64,000 bases of DNA from Gonocerus acuteangulatus (taxonomy: Eukaryota > Arthropoda > Insecta > Hemiptera > Coreidae): the NCBI GenBank assembly GCA_946811695.1, contig OX328127.1, positions 50,194,774 to 50,258,773 of the forward strand, in the 5' to 3' direction. Made by a program: the position numbers and the translations under genes. Below are positions 1 to 14,651 of this stretch, piece after piece; position 1 is the first letter of the stretch; each line of letters begins with the position of its first letter. The notes under the pieces are model-generated. The model was not told the origin of the DNA. It did not search any database and worked only from the letters and a program-made list of their open reading frames with translations.

Positions 1-158
1 CTGACATTTTTTGGGCACTTGTTTATGTATAATACTTTATTTCTTTGTGTATTCTTTTTAGGCCTCGATGAAAACTCCTCTAAAATAAAATAATTGTATT
101 TCTATATTGTTCCCTATGCATTACAAATTATCGAACAACTGTATTTCTTTCAGGTACT

Positions 159-231
159 ATGGCAGGCAATATATCCAAGTCAGTAGTCATCAGTGATTGT
201 TCCGACATAAGTCTTAACAAAGTAGATTTTG
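159..231 (+). CDS. First coding exon of the RVxF-rich nuclear-type protein gene
   Basis: The exon follows a TTTCTTTCAG acceptor (ends at 153) and the ATG lies at 159. It reads MAGNISKSVVISDCSDISLN and on to KVDF, then leaves one G before a strong donor, GTAAGT (232). That single base joins the GG at 8323 to make a glycine codon, so the phase agrees exactly with the long downstream exon. The five bases before the ATG are open in the same frame, so coding exons further upstream, outside the window, cannot be excluded. Confidence 0.75.
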
Positions 232-538
232 GTAAGTCAATATTTATACTTAATTCATTTGGCTGATTTAAGAGATACTAATATTAATGTTTCGTACCAT
301 AAAATGGGGTCTCATTAGCACAGTGTGGTGAAATTGGTACAAATCTATATCGCTAGGATATTTTAATTTAATACAAAATGGTTAAACTTTGCCCAAAGAG
401 TGCGAACAGACAAATAAGAGAGAGAGAAAAACTTTATTTAAGAAAAGTTTGGTTGCCCAACTAAATTGGGTTGCTTCACACACAACATAATGATCAACCC
501 TTCAAATCTAGGTATTCCAAAACAAAAACATGAGAAAG

Positions 539-1725
539 TCCGACTCACAGGAACTGCATCATCTTAGCGCGGTTACGTACATCTCAAAGAAATGGAATAG
601 ATTAGCATCACAAATCACAGGAAACTGACAGTAGCCAACTTACACAGAAGCGGATAATTCTTAATCTGTATAATTCAATACAATTATGTACTGAAAATGT
701 ACTTACTCTTCGACTACTGCTGAGAAGGCTCTATTCTAAACAACCAAACATATTAAGTATCTTGTTTTACTAGCTAATTCGTTTTACTGTTATAATCAAC
801 TGTAAATATGTGCTTCATGGCGAATAAAATTCCATTCTGTCGTGGGTTAAATCTTTTTATAAAATAAGAAATAATGATAACTTCAGTTGGAGGCTATGAG
901 GAAGGTTATATAGATAGGAGAATTCAAAACAAAGTACGCATACGTTATCATGATTAGCCACAGCCACTCCAAACTTATTACCAATACCTTTCACCGTTTC
1001 TTAGCTTATTTTCCTACAATACTAATTTTACTAGTAAATGCAATTTAAAACAAGAAACAGCCAATTAAAAAGTGAGATAAACAAAGAGAAAAACCCTTTC
1101 AAAACAACAAAACAAACACTTTTTAAGTTTTAAGCGCTTATATCTCTGATTGACGTTGCCCCATCGAATATTGCTTCAGAACCTTTTTTGTAGAGAATTT
1201 AGTAAGCATTCGAATGGATTTCCCAACCGTTATCGAGATATTTACGAAAAATGTATGAAGATCCGAAAACGTTTCATGTCTATTAATAAAATATTTTTTT
1301 CGCATTCTTCCTTAACTCCAAATATAACCAAAATTTAAAAATCTTAGTTGGGATTAATTTCCAATATGTAAAAAATATTTCAATTGAATCCCGCGATTCT
1401 AAGTACCCACAAAAAAATAATGAATTACAAAAACATTGATTCCACTTTTCTCAAAAACGGTTACAGATATCGCCTTAAAAATGGTTTCATTCATTTTCCT
1501 ATGTTAAGAAACTTATAAAACAAGTACCTGCAAGCATATAAACTCAAAACCGTAAGCATTACGATTTTTTTGCGTGAATTTCGCCCCAAACACTATCTTC
1601 CCGTGGGCGAATTCTGCTGGTTAACGAACTTGACTTTTCAAATTAGAAGACAGATTTTTGTACCAAATTTCATCAAAATCGGGCCATTTTTGAGTTTGCT
1701 AGAGCGCTAACAGACAAGCATATAC

Positions 1726-1778
<53 letters not shown>

Positions 1779-1913
1779 AATTTGAGTCACCTATATTTTT
1801 GTGATCTATAGGGCCTGAAATGTGAATGTTTCTAGTCGGCACTTCCGGATTGCATCATGAGGTCAACCTCATAAGCGGGTTCCCCCTATGGAGATAGGGA
1901 GTAAACCCGCTAA
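539..1913 (+). mobile_element. R1-family element, near full length (Helentron-like, non-autonomous)
   Basis: Starts TCCGACTCACAGGAACTGCA, followed by the sub-terminal TTAGCGCGGTT. Near its 3' end it has a (TA)n tract (about 1726-1774) and ends in a hairpin: GCGGGTTCCCCCTAT pairs with ATAGGGAGTAAACCCGC, then TAA. The sub-terminal 5' motif is the inverted copy of the 3' end. The same body recurs in inverted orientation at 5351-6783 and in fragments across the window. It carries no protein. Confidence 0.7.
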
Positions 1914-2029
1914 AAAAGACAACAAAGAATAAGTAAAACAAAAAAACAAAGAAAACATTATATAAATGAAATAAAATGATGAAGCTACAAAAATGGGGGA
2001 AAAAAAAACAAACAATAAAATACTAATAA

Positions 2030-3800
2030 TAAATATACAAAATAGTTAAATAATAATTAAATTGATAAGATTGATTAGATTGTCCGCCATATATGTGGTT
2101 CTGAATGATGGCGAGGGAGTCAACAAGAATTGATTCTGCTATTCTTCCTAGTATATCCTCGCAGATTCCTATTTCCTGGAAGAATGCAGCTGTTTCCTTG
2201 GGAATGGTGCCTCCGGAGCCGAACCATAGTCCTTTCACTGAGAATTCTCTTGGAACTTTTCCTCATAATAAGAGATGCACTTATCGTAGATGGCTTGCTC
2301 CTCTCTATTTATTTGTTGGCTTTCATTGTTATCATTGACTTCATAACGAATCGTTGGGCCTAAGATTAGAGCAGTTTTGGTTTTCCGTTTGAAGGCAACG
2401 ATGTCAGTATATCTTGTGGAGCCTACATCGTCAATGTTCTAAACATCCTCGAAACAGTTGTGCCCATTATCTTTCATAAGCTCCATGAGAGTGTGCTTCC
2501 ACCAAAAGCATGTTGTGGTCGTAACTTCCCAGCACATGTGCTGGCGTTTCTTTCTCTTTGCCACATCTGCGACAAAGGAGACCAACATCCCTTGGTTCAC
2601 TGCTAATGCCAGGAACAGCTCGAAGCGGTGCATAATTAATATTAATTTTATGCATTTATCCATTCGGAGCCCAATAAAACTTCTCTGTTGTAAATGAACT
2701 TGTTTGCCTTCGAGCAGTCTTTGAAGTGTCGGACTCCAATGCCCTGCCACTTAGAGTTAGCCCATTCATTGAAAGAGTTTTCTCTCAAGGTCTGCCTTAG
2801 CTTCTTTATGTTCTGCATGTGACTGATACCTTCTTTTGGAATTTCGAGTCTTTGGGCACATTCAAACGACTCCTTAGTGTAATCAAAAAAAGATTGAAAT
2901 AATTTGTCCGAAACACCGTCGAGCTTTTGAGCAATGGACCAATGCTGCAACGGAGCTTCCCAATAGCATCGAAGCAAGCCTAGTCCCCTGTATCGACGAG
3001 GGGCATTCAGCATTCTATTGCAAGCATTGGCAGGAAGACCTATTATTGCCTTTACACTCATTAGGATTATGGCATCCACACCTTCCAACAAGGCCTGAGG
3101 AAGTTTGATGAGAGGCACTGTTTGGAACGGATAGGCGAGGCAAGGGAAAATATACTGATTAATGATATTCAGTTTTTGATCGGCTTTAACAGATTTGATG
3201 ATGTCAGTAGCTCTAAATTGCTTGTCAATGTGCGTACTGAATCTTCTTTAAAAGCAATTTCTGAATCGAACGAGCATCCTAAATATTTTATTTGTTCACT
3301 GCCACTGATCGAAGTAATATTTTCCTCGTTTTCAAGAGCGAGCTCGTCCTTATAGAGAACTCCCTTCTCAACAATCATTGAAGTGCTTTTGCTTGGGTTT
3401 ATGCACAACCCAATTTCTTTAAAGGTCCGAACTATTACGTCAACTACTCTTTCTTCTGATTTTTTATTACAAGCCGCTACTGCTTGATCATCAGCAAATC
3501 CTGTCAGGATGACTCTATCAATATTTTCGTTCACCTCATAATCATAGCGGTTAGCGAACTGCGGGTCACAAATTTCTCTATATGGGTGATCTATTGTTGT
3601 AATAAAGAGGGTTGGCGACAGTGGGCCTCCTTGGGGAACTCCTCGTTTGACATTGATGAAACCTGTTTTATATATTCCCATTTGGATTTGGATTGAATTA
3701 TTTGACAGCAACGAAGAGATTATATTTTTAAGGTCAGGCGATACTCCTCTGCCTTCCAAACTTTTCACTATGTGGGCATGGCCTATGTTGTCTATAAAAC
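2030..3800 (-). pseudogene. R2-like (RLE-type) non-LTR retrotransposon relic: RT, zinc knuckle, endonuclease
   Basis: Read on the minus strand. 3768-3169 is a reverse transcriptase palm piece with GVPQGGPLSP and the catalytic FADDQA motif; just upstream is FIDNIGHAHIV, matching RT motif A. 3118-2648 is a thumb-like region (PRRYRGLGLL). Around 2600-2550 a zinc knuckle reads CRRCGKEKETPAHVLG. After a frameshift, 2420-2250 contains TDIVAFKRKTKTALILG, like the restriction-like endonuclease core. The order RT, knuckle, endonuclease is that of R2/R4-type LINEs. Frameshifts and stops separate the parts and the 5' half is missing, so it is dead. Clade assignment within the RLE-type group is uncertain. 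Confidence 0.8.
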
Positions 3801-4584
3801 TCTCGTGTCACAGTGTTTGTAATCAAACTCCTCTGAAACGGCTTGACTGATTTCTATGAAATTTTCGGTAGGACTGAGATAGGATGTAAACTATTTTTCA
3901 TACCCTTATGTGATAGGGGTGGTCCACTCCAAAAAAGTTTCTTTATTTGATGTACATAATGTCTTTTTTTTTTTATGTTTTTATGATTTGGCAAAAAAAA
4001 GTACACCCGACCCTAAATTTTCACCCTCCTATCAGCAACGCCAAATGATGTTTGTTTGTGGCTTAGTTTTTCACAGGGAAAAGTATACATGGCATGTTCT
4101 CACTTGGGTAAACCATCAAGTTTATTTGAGTTGGCTAAAGATGAAGTAACAAAAAATATCGTACACTACATTGCACTTAGATATCGATATTGTTAATATT
4201 TTTTTCATAATTATTGATAGAAATATAATTTTAAATAGATTAGTTAAGATATAAGGTACAATGAATTAAAAAAATGGATGTTTTGCTATTTTTATAGACT
4301 GTCATCATTTAAAGCGCTCTAATCCTCTTTCAGTCATATACCACATCCCCACACACTTACAGTTAGATAGTTACTTTTTCATTTTACAACCAAAATTATC
4401 ACTAGAAATAATTTAGATGGTAAAACGACATTTGCCGGTTCAGCTGGTATACCTATATACTTGTCTGGTCACTCTCAGACCAATATATAAGCTTTACAGG
4501 TTTGTACCAATTTCACCACACCGTAGTAATGTGACCCCATTTTAAGGTATAAACTCAAAATTTAAAACAACATATAGTTACACA

Positions 4585-4770
4585 GGGTCTCCTCGTGGTC
4601 CAGTGACTAACACCTTGGATTCTCATGCGGGTTCGAGTCCCGCCAGCTCTAGGTTGAGTTTCTACATTTTAAGGCACATCGAAGAAAATCCCCTGCTGCA
4701 CCATGGATGTTTAGGAAGGGTGGTACCTACAGATAGCCAGGCGTTAATGGCCTAGATGTAAAAAAATAAA
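4585..4770 (+). mobile_element. tRNA-derived SINE (family S2)
   Basis: The head has a tRNA-like A box (GTGGTCCAGTGACTAACACC) and B box (GGTTCGAGTCCCGCC). The body contains GCTGCACCATGGATGT and GTTAATGGCCTAGATGTA and ends in an A-rich tail. Copies with the same body are at 14652 and, inverted, at 32411 and 51029. Confidence 0.75.
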
Positions 4771-4939
4771 TTAAAAGCATTTAGTGTTTGGAAAGTTAAA
4801 AAATTAAATACTTATCCCATGCAAAAGAATTGAATCCTATATTACAATTGATCAATAAATAATATTTTCATGATATTTTTTTATTTCATGCACCAGACAC
4901 AAAATCCACATTTCAAAAAAAATTCTGTATGAGAGATGC

Positions 4940-5198
4940 GTAGCAGAGGTGCTCAAACTTTTGTTTTGTTTTTCCAAAACTATTGTTTTTTTCGCTATTA
5001 TATGGTTTTTAGTATAGCTCCTAATTTACATGGAAATATTTCTATAACGGGTGTTTCTTATTGGAAATTTAATGTAGATTCTAAAAATGTGATCGTTATT
5101 TGGAATACATTGTTCAGAAATTCTGAAAACACAGTTTTACATTAAAAAAAAAAAAAAATAGTTTTGAAAAAAGACAAAAGTTTGAGTAGCTCTGCTAC
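4940..5198. mobile_element. Short MITE with GTAGCAGAGGTGCTCAAAC termini
   Basis: GTAGCAGAGGTGCTCAAACT at the left is inverted at the right as GTAGCAGAGCTACTCAAACT. The two halves are AT-rich and largely complementary, giving a foldback of about 260 bp. The CAGAGGTG start resembles hAT termini, but no clean 8-bp duplication is seen. Confidence 0.55.
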
Positions 5199-5350
5199 AT
5201 GTTGAGATAGAACACTCATTTCTGCGTCACTGAACTACAAATGATGTGCAGAATAAACCCCCGAAGTATATGAAATCTCAATGCGAGACACACTGTATAA
5301 GTGATGGATGTTCGCTGAAGACAAGAAACAAAGATAGTGCGTTATTTCTA

Positions 5351-6783
<1,433 letters not shown>

Positions 6784-7176
6784 TTTTTTTCTGAAAATAA
6801 TATTAAGTTGAAATTTTTAATTTGTATGTCCTGATCAATGTGTTAAGGATAATGTTTTTAATCGATTATGCCAGAGTGCACACATTTTCTGTTTGCTCGA
6901 GTTTTCTTTACTCATCAACCGCTACATCAGCAAATCATTATTTTACAAAAAAAAAAAAAAAAAACTTTTTTATTTTTACAGTCTTAATGCTTCTATTACC
7001 ATTAGCAGATGTTTTTTTTTACTCAAATTGTTAAGCATTGTTAGGGTTGCTTTGCTGGTGCAGTATATTGTTTTTGTTTTTTTTATTATATAATTAAATT
7101 AAAAATTTGCCTTAAATTATAGGCAGCTGCTATGACAATATAATTATTATAAAATATATTAGAAAAAACTATTATT

Positions 7177-8226
7177 AGTCCAGGCAATGAAGAGTTTTTG
7201 ACAAAACGAAAGAAATGTTTGAAACATTATTTTTGACTTTGTAACTTTGTTTGGGCTAGTTAGGAGGAGAACATATCAAAAGTCCCCACCTCCGTAACCT
7301 TTGGCCTTAACCTGGGGTGAGGGGGTTTAAGGGACCCATTTTTTGGGTTTTTGCTTATATCTCGGAAACCATGCGTCCTAACGAGATGACCATTCCATAA
7401 CAAATGCTCTGTAGACAAAACTGACTATTTTATGTATTTTCATTCAAACAATTTCAGTGTTCATTGTGAAATCTGAAACTGTGCGACAACTGTTGACTAA
7501 TGAATCTTTCAATTTCTCACCATTTCCAGTCACCAAATTGTCCGAAATATGCTCCATTATGTAAACATAGTGAGTACTGGCCGTATAAATAGCACAGAAT
7601 ATTTAAATGTGGGCTCACTGATCAGGTTACTCACACTCAAATAAAGGAGATCTGGACTATTATATTGGCAATGATTTTGCTAAGATCATGTGTGTCTTTA
7701 TATGTATGTCTATGAAGCATTTGGATATTGTTATAAATCATAACCAATATGGTGAGAAATGAAGATTTCACGATGAACGCTGAAATTGTTTTAACGTTTG
7801 AAGGAAAATACATAAAATAGTGAAGTAATATATATTATTGAAGGGAATGTAATGCTCTACATTTTTTTGGATGCATTGTTGAAGAGTTATCCAGTCAAAA
7901 AGGGCAAAAGTGTTTTCCCAAAATTACAGACTTTCAAGAGTGGATATCTCGAAATCTAATGATATAAAAAAAGGTGAAGAGTAGAACTTGTTGTAAATTT
8001 AGTTAGCTTTCATTTTTTAAAGAATGATCATGTTGTTAGGACGCATGGTTTCTGAGATATAAGCGAAAACCGGAAAAATGGGACCTTCTACCCCCCCCCC
8101 CCCCTCAAAGGCTGTGGTTGGGGAATTTTGATATGGTCAACCCCTAACTGGTCTAACAAGGTTATGAAATCAAAAATTGTGATCCAAGCATTTCCCAGCT
8201 TTTTTTGGGCATCCGTTGCCTGGACT
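7177..8226. mobile_element. 1.05-kb long-TIR element (AGTCCAGGCAA ends)
   Basis: AGTCCAGGCAATG at 7177 is mirrored by TTGCCTGGACT ending at 8226. The inverted similarity extends several hundred bases, through GTTAGGAGGAGAACATATCA and TATATCTCGGAAACCATGCG. No coding remnant. It ends about 100 bp before the splice acceptor of the long exon. Confidence 0.65.
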
Positions 8227-8322
8227 GTATGTGTTATCATAATTTATTAGATTAACCTATACTATTATCTTACTGATTGGTCAACAATTTCATCCCTATT
8301 AATTATAATTTATTTCTTTTAG

Positions 8323-11300
8323 GGACCAATTCTTCTCTGCCTACGAACTTACCCATTGAAAATGAAACATTGCTTTCAAACAATTCCAGCATTTCGATCA
8401 ATGGCCTCCTGGGTTCCAAAACCTTTATGGAAAGAGTTCATTGTGCTTCTGATGTTTCTCAGTTGAGTATCCTTTTCCCTGATGGTTGTCTCGATAAGAA
8501 GAAATACAAAAAAAAGAAGAAACAGTCAAATGTTGAATCCTCGTCAGGTTCTGAATCCTCTAGATCAATTTCTCTGCTAGAGCAGGATTCATATAGAGCT
8601 TCACCTTCCAAGGAAAAAACTATTGGTAAACGCAATTGCTCTGTAAATTTTACACTTGAAGATTCTAGTAAGTATAATAGCTCAGCCTCTTTGAAGCAAT
8701 CAAGCTCATCTATTTCCTGTCAAAACTCAAATGAGATTCATGAAAAGCGGAGAAATCATAATGCTATTGAAGAAGACAGCTCTTCTGCCTCATTCACTGA
8801 TGTATCACTGATCCAAACCAAAAAATCAAAATTAAATAAAAAACAAACTGGAAAGCAGATTACTTCTCGAAAAGTGTCTGTTCGTTTTGATTATGAATCT
8901 AGCCCATCAATTTCTGAACACCAAAAATCAAATGTTAAGTTAAATCCTACTTCCAGAGGTAAAAGCAGGATCCAAAAAGTATCTGTTAATTTTGATAATA
9001 CTGCTTCCGATGCACACGAAAGTCACATGGAGCATCCTGCAAATCATTTAGAAAATGATGTAGAAATGACTGATGCTAGAAATGACTCTCATGGAAGCTC
9101 AAAAAAAATTAGCTCAATCAATATTGATAGTGAGCCTGCATTAAGCTCTGATTCTGCGGGAAACCAAAATCCATCTTCATCAAATAACTGCAATGAAGTG
9201 TCAGAGTTAAGAAGGAGCAGAAGAAGCAATAGATCTCAGAGATTATCGGTTGTTTTTGGAGTGGATAAATCATTTCCATCGATTGATAATAATTATTCTA
9301 AAGTAAACAATGAAAACACTTGTAATGATGTTAGTCCAGGAGATAGTTCATCTCAAGATGCTACGGAGCATAAAGAGAACCTAAATAATACTTCAAAGCC
9401 TGAAGAAGATACCATTGCATTAAAGATAGTAACCCAAAGGGAAATCAATAATTCAAAAGATAATGAAGATGAAACTTCTGAATCACCTATTACTCCTGAA
9501 GGGGATAATATGAGTAACCCAAAAATAGGTGAATTTAGTTCAATTAGCCTGGAAAATGACGTATCAAATGGTTCAGAAAAAGATATTCCTGGCTCAGATA
9601 ACTCAGATAAAAATTCTGGTACAAACCAGGATTCTCATACAGGAACCTCTGTTGAAAATAATATTTCAAATAAAACTTCCCACGATATGTCTTCTTTGAA
9701 AGATTCCAAAGACGAAACATTTGCCAGAACAGTAAATGTTCCAATACCCGATGGAAACTGTGGGAGCCAAAACGAACTAAAGGAAACCCAAAATACTTGT
9801 TCTCAAGTTACTAATAATGATAAAAAAACTGAAGGCATTAATGGTTACCAGCATCAGCTGAATTCTACATATACAATTGAAAATACAAACAAATCTATTT
9901 CTCAATTGGATTCAGTTGCTGAAAATAATTACATAGAAAAACAATCCAATGAAGATGGCAATAATAAATTTGTAGATGAAAATAATCGGGCGAATTTAAC
10001 TTACACTATTACTTCAAATTCAAAAGAAATTAACAATGCAGGAGATGCTTCAATAGAGATGTTTACTGAAAGTAATTCTCCTAAAGCCGAAGAATCAAGT
10101 TCTCCAGAAATCATTGTTACTTCTGCTGAGCAAGACAATGAGAAATTGTGTTCTGATGAAGATATTCACCTAGTAAATCCTGTTATTCATTCATCTTCAT
10201 TGTCTAAATGCCATACAGGGAATCTTGTTGTAGAGAAAACTAATGAACAGGAGGGCGTCTTGACTGAAAATCCAGAAGATAATAATAGTATAGATAAGCA
10301 GAAAGAAATTATTGGTAACAATATACATGAGATAAATTTATCAACAAATAAATACCAGAACCATAGTGTTACTCTGAAACAACCAGAAGATATTGATTTA
10401 GAAAAAGAATCAAATAATGCATCTGTTGAAGGGGAAGATAACACATCCTATCAAGAGGATATATCACCAAAAGTCCATTATGTTAGTCCTTATAATAAGG
10501 AAATCTGTGTTAATAAATCTTTAACTAATGACAATCAACACTCTGAATGTGATTTTCAAGTGTCTAATAGTGTGCTGCAGCACAATAGGGATGAGTGTAG
10601 TGGCAAACTGCTCCATAATGAAGAACAAACAGTAAGTACTCAAGCTCAATCTATTGAACCCAATTTGCTTGATAGTGATAATGAAATATCACTTAAGTTA
10701 TCTAAGAGAAATGAAGACATAAATGCGGAGCAGATTACACAAGATTGTAATTCACTTACTAGTCTAAATAAATCTGGTGATTTTCAACCTAAAAACTCGA
10801 ACAATGATGAGGTACGAGATAATCCAAATTTGAATTCTGAAAACATTGATGTTCCTTTGAAAATATCTTATGCTCCAAATTTAAGCCAAATTACAATTAC
10901 AGATTCTAATTCAAAAAATATGTCTATTTTAAACAACAATAATCAGGAGGAATCTTCACTTTTACGAACAGAGGTAGATGTTTTGATTAAAGTAGCTTCA
11001 CATACAACTAATGTTAGTTTCACTGGGAAGGATATTACAGAAAATTCAGGGAAGTTAAGAGAATTACCTCTTGATTCTCCAGGAAGCAGATATACGTCAT
11101 TCTCTAAAAGTAACCGAAACTCGGACATTCCTGGCATACTTCAGGAAAATCTTGTGGATAGCATACCTTTAGTAAGGGAAGGGAGTGATAAGGAGCAAGA
11201 AAAAATCACATCTGAAGCAGTATTTTCTTCACCTAAGATAGCCAATAGAAGTGAAAAAACTTCTGCAAATAAAATCAAGGCTTCTCCTGAGCAAGTGAGA

Positions 11301-13535
11301 CCTGTTAAAAAACTAATTGAAAATGAAAGAAAACAGAATGACAGTACAGATACCACTTCTATTCAAACTAATACCATTTCAAATAACAATATTGAACTGA
11401 AGTCTCAGTCGAGTAATAAAACTTCACTAAATCAAGTTTCATCAAGTAAAAACCAACCAGACGAGCGTGTTATTTCAGCTGAAGACTACAATCAAGAAAT
11501 TAATCTTCAAGAAAGTTCTGGAAAATCTAAATCACCTGCCTCAACATTGCCTAAGAGTTCTGATAACTCTAAAGATGATGCTGAAACATCATTCAAAGCC
11601 CTATCTCCTAAATCATCAAGCCCTAAAAAACCCTATGGGTTACGAAAATCCATAGCATTTTCACCAAAATATAATGAGAAGAAAAATATATCTGGAAAGC
11701 GTAGAAGTGTCACATTTGCTTCTACTGCCAATTTAAGAAGTGATTCTCGAAGTGAAGAAATCAGTCTAAATATGTCTCCTGCCTCTAAGTCAAAAATAAC
11801 CAATAACAGCGCATTATCAGCTGTATCTCATGCTGACAGTGAATTTGATATGTCCATGGCTGAAGCAATTAGTATAATCCCTGGGCCATTTGGAGGAAAA
11901 AGGAAAATCTGTAGAAGTACACCTATTAAAAACTCTCAGGTAAAGAGCCGTGAATTGAAAGAGCTCTCAAATAATAATAAGGAAAATTTTTCCAAAAATG
12001 ATTACATATTTGCTTGTCCGAATGTTCCTCAACAAAAGTCAATAAAAAGTAAAACTGGAAACATTTCGACTGGTAATAGAAAAAAAAGTAGAATTGAGAG
12101 TGAAGATATTGCTGGAACTCAAACTGATGATTCGAATGTTTCTTTAAAACGTAGAAAAACAATTGATAAAACAATTAATGAATTGTCTTATGATACACTT
12201 TCAGATGTAAGTGAAATTCCTTTAGACAAAACTATTCATCAAAAAAAATTAATATACCATAGTACCCCTAAAAAACCAGTTCTCGAGAAAAATATGCCAT
12301 CAATAAGCTTGAGTAAGAGAAGGAGATGTTCATTGACTGATCAGAAAGATAAGGTGGTACAGTTTTCAAAAACATTTTTTTGCACTTCTTCTGAGGGTAC
12401 TGCTAGCATATCTAAAAAGAAATCAGGCAATGAGTTGTCTACCTCATATTCTTTTGGAGGAAAACTTGCTGGCTCTAAGAGAAGATCTGTATCGACAAAC
12501 AATTATTCAAAACAATCAAAGAAAAAAAGAGAAGTTAGTTCCAAGAGGTTTTCCACAAGAAATATCAGTTCTCTGTCAAACACATTAGAAGATTCTTTGG
12601 AATCTAAATCAGGACATAGGTCGGATGGAAATAATGCATCCAAAGAAGAATCTTTGAGTAGTAGAGGTCTGCATTCGGGCAGAATAATATCTACATTATC
12701 TCATAGTGCTGGTAGTACAACATATTCACCCAGAGTTCACTTCAGACGTTTTTCCTCTCATATTGATTCTGCTGTTTTTAGTGCTTCTGAGAGTGTTTCC
12801 AATTCAAACTTAAGAAGAGATGTAGATGAATTTGATCTAACCCCAATGTCTCCCTCCCGAGTCAGTACAACTGAGATGTCCCTCAATAATGTTAACACAT
12901 TAGAGTCAAGTGCATCCCAAAGTTATGATATAAAGAGTGATATAACAGCCTCCAATGTTGAATCCAATATGACTGGATGCACTCTTACTACTCCGCAAAT
13001 TCTTTTACTTCGGTCTAAGATCAATGCCACTAGTCCAAAAATAACCAAAAAAAAAGTTAAATTAAATCTACTGTGTGCAGAAAGAAAAGGACATATTACG
13101 GAAGAAAATAGATTAATAATAGATGGTAAATCATACGTTCCTCCAAAAATTAAATTCAGGGGAAAGTGGGTGTCCCCTAAATTATTTGTTTTTATTGCCA
13201 ACAAGTTAAAAGATTGCTATGGTTTAGAAGCAACTATAATAGCAGAACGTGTAGTGTCCCATTTTTGTGCAACAGTTTCTTCTGTAAATTCGTTGGACAA
13301 TAAGAATGATATTGAAGCTCAAACAGTGGTATTGCGGAATATTCTGAAAAAATATGATATTTGCACCAATTTGCTGGATTATTACTCCCTAATTATGAAA
13401 TTTACTCCATTCGAATTTCAAAGGAAAATATTGTCTTTGGGAGGATATTTTGGCACCTTAAAAGATAATTCAGCTCTTGAACTCAAAGCTGGTGATCAGA
13501 TAATTAACGAAGCTGAAATTATCAATATTTCATGA
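8323..13535 (+). CDS. Long exon: large Ser/Asn/Lys-rich protein with repeated PP1-docking-like motifs
   Basis: Acceptor TTTCTTTTAG ends at 8322. The exon is open for 5.2 kb to a TGA at 13533-13535. Joined to the small exon at 159-231 it gives 1,761 residues. Most of the protein is low-complexity and rich in Ser, Asn, Lys and Glu, so probably disordered. A motif [K/R]-x-S-[V/I]-x-F recurs near residues 131 (CSVNF), 209 (KVSVRF), 243 (KVSVNF), 330 (RLSVVF), 1132 (RKSIAF) and 1151 (RRSVTF). KVVQF near 1368 and RVHF near 1495 also fit the RVxF class that docks protein phosphatase 1. Several KKKRK-like basic clusters suggest a nuclear protein. The last ~180 residues are different: hydrophobic, few Ser/Asn, probably folded. 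I do not recognise the family. RIF1-, Repo-Man- or Ki-67-like scaffolds share RVxF motifs, but I see no diagnostic domain. Such a long ORF in AT-rich DNA, in phase with a spliced start exon, is strong evidence for a real gene. Confidence 0.85.
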
Positions 13536-14432
13536 TACAATGAACAGTATTTTATTTAATCAATTCAGGTATGTGTAAAAGACTCTGAATATAACACTGT
13601 TATTTTTATTAGCACTAATTTTATCAAATTGACTGAAAAATTGTCTGCTGTGTTATTATTTATTGTACCTGATAACTGTAAACTCCTTTCTAAGAAGATC
13701 TAAAAACTAAACTTCTGATCTAGAGTAGCATTTCTTGCAGGAAACAATTATTGTTTTTGGGACCTATGCAGGGATTTTCTTCTCAATGATTTGTGGGTAT
13801 TAAAAAGACTTATATAAATACCTTTCAAATTAATTCATTTTAATTTTAATCATAGCAATTTTGTAACTTTATTTTATGTAAAAAATGTACATGTATTTAT
13901 TTATTTTCATGCAATTGTAATTCGGCTGTGCAACTATTGTTTAAGGTTGTTTAGTTTTTAATACTATTTTATTAAATTTGTATTTTTCTGGGTGATCTCC
14001 ATCCTAGAATACCAGTACAATTTACTTTCCGCTTATTATAACTTGAGATTAAACCAATTGTGTTGTTTTACTTTTGTTTAAGGGCAAAAAATACAATTCA
14101 ATGATTTTGGTCACTTGATTGGATTTTAAATAATAATGTACATTGTTAAGTAACACACTTTTTGTTGCTTTATTGAACGAGATCATTCATTTTATGGTAA
14201 TTTATAACGATCATAATTGTTTTTCTATATTAGATTTAAAACTCTGAGAAAGTATTTTGAATGGTAATCTATCAAGTTGGTATATGTATAAATATAGTTT
14301 ATTTATGTATTAATTTGTTTCCATTTATAAACCAAATCTTCCCCTCCCCCTCTGCTGACTTTGAGCTGGGAGCTTAAGATTGAGGCAAATATTGAATAGG
14401 CCTTTGTTTTTGGATTAATCTAATCATTAACT
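13536..14432 (+). other. 3' flank / probable 3' UTR of the RVxF-rich gene
   Basis: AT-rich sequence without repeats that I recognise. It follows the stop codon directly and probably holds the 3' UTR. No other gene or transposon seen up to the SINE at 14433. Confidence 0.4.
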
Positions 14433-14642
14433 GGAGACCCGGTAGCCGTGAGGGTTAAGGCGTGAGCTCTTAACACTCCGTGCCAGAGGTCGTGGGTTCG
14501 ATTCCCACTAGGGGTGGTGGCTTTTCTTTCGAAAAAAGAAAAGGCATCACCCTTGTCCTGGCTAGAAAAGGGTGGTAACCTATAGATAACCTGTCCTAAA
14601 ATTCGTAGTTAATAATAAATGGACGTTAAAATTTAAATAAAT
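14433..14642 (+). mobile_element. tRNA-derived SINE (family S1), with target duplication
   Basis: Head GGAGACCCGGTAGCCGTGAG with a B box GGTTCGATTCCC; body with GGTGGTAACCTATAGATAAC; tail AATGGACGTTAAAATTTAAA then (AAAT)n. AATCATTAA precedes it (14422) and recurs at 14643. Five more copies: 22459 (-), 37359 (+), 53491 (+), 55873 (-) and a tail at 58419. Confidence 0.8.
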
Positions 14643-14651
14643 AATCATTAA

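Larger units (their letters stand above)
297..4547. mobile_element. 4.25-kb TIR DNA transposon, gutted by nested insertions
   Basis: The ends are inverted copies: CCATAAAATGGGGTC at 297 and its complement CCTTAAAATGGGGTC ending at 4547. The match runs through GTGTGGTGAAATTGGTACAAA and fades after ~75 bp. Each end is flanked by TA, consistent with a TA target duplication of the Tc1/mariner/pogo type. No transposase is left; the interior holds an R1 element and a LINE relic. It lies in intron 1 of the RVxF-rich gene. Confidence 0.7.

Noticed and set aside
3800..4300. Further coding part of the R2-like LINE
   Set aside because: The reverse transcriptase similarity stops near 3800, where another non-coding repeat begins.
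14433..14506. tRNA gene
   Set aside because: A and B boxes are present, but the body and tail recur as a SINE family, and the arms do not form a full cloverleaf.
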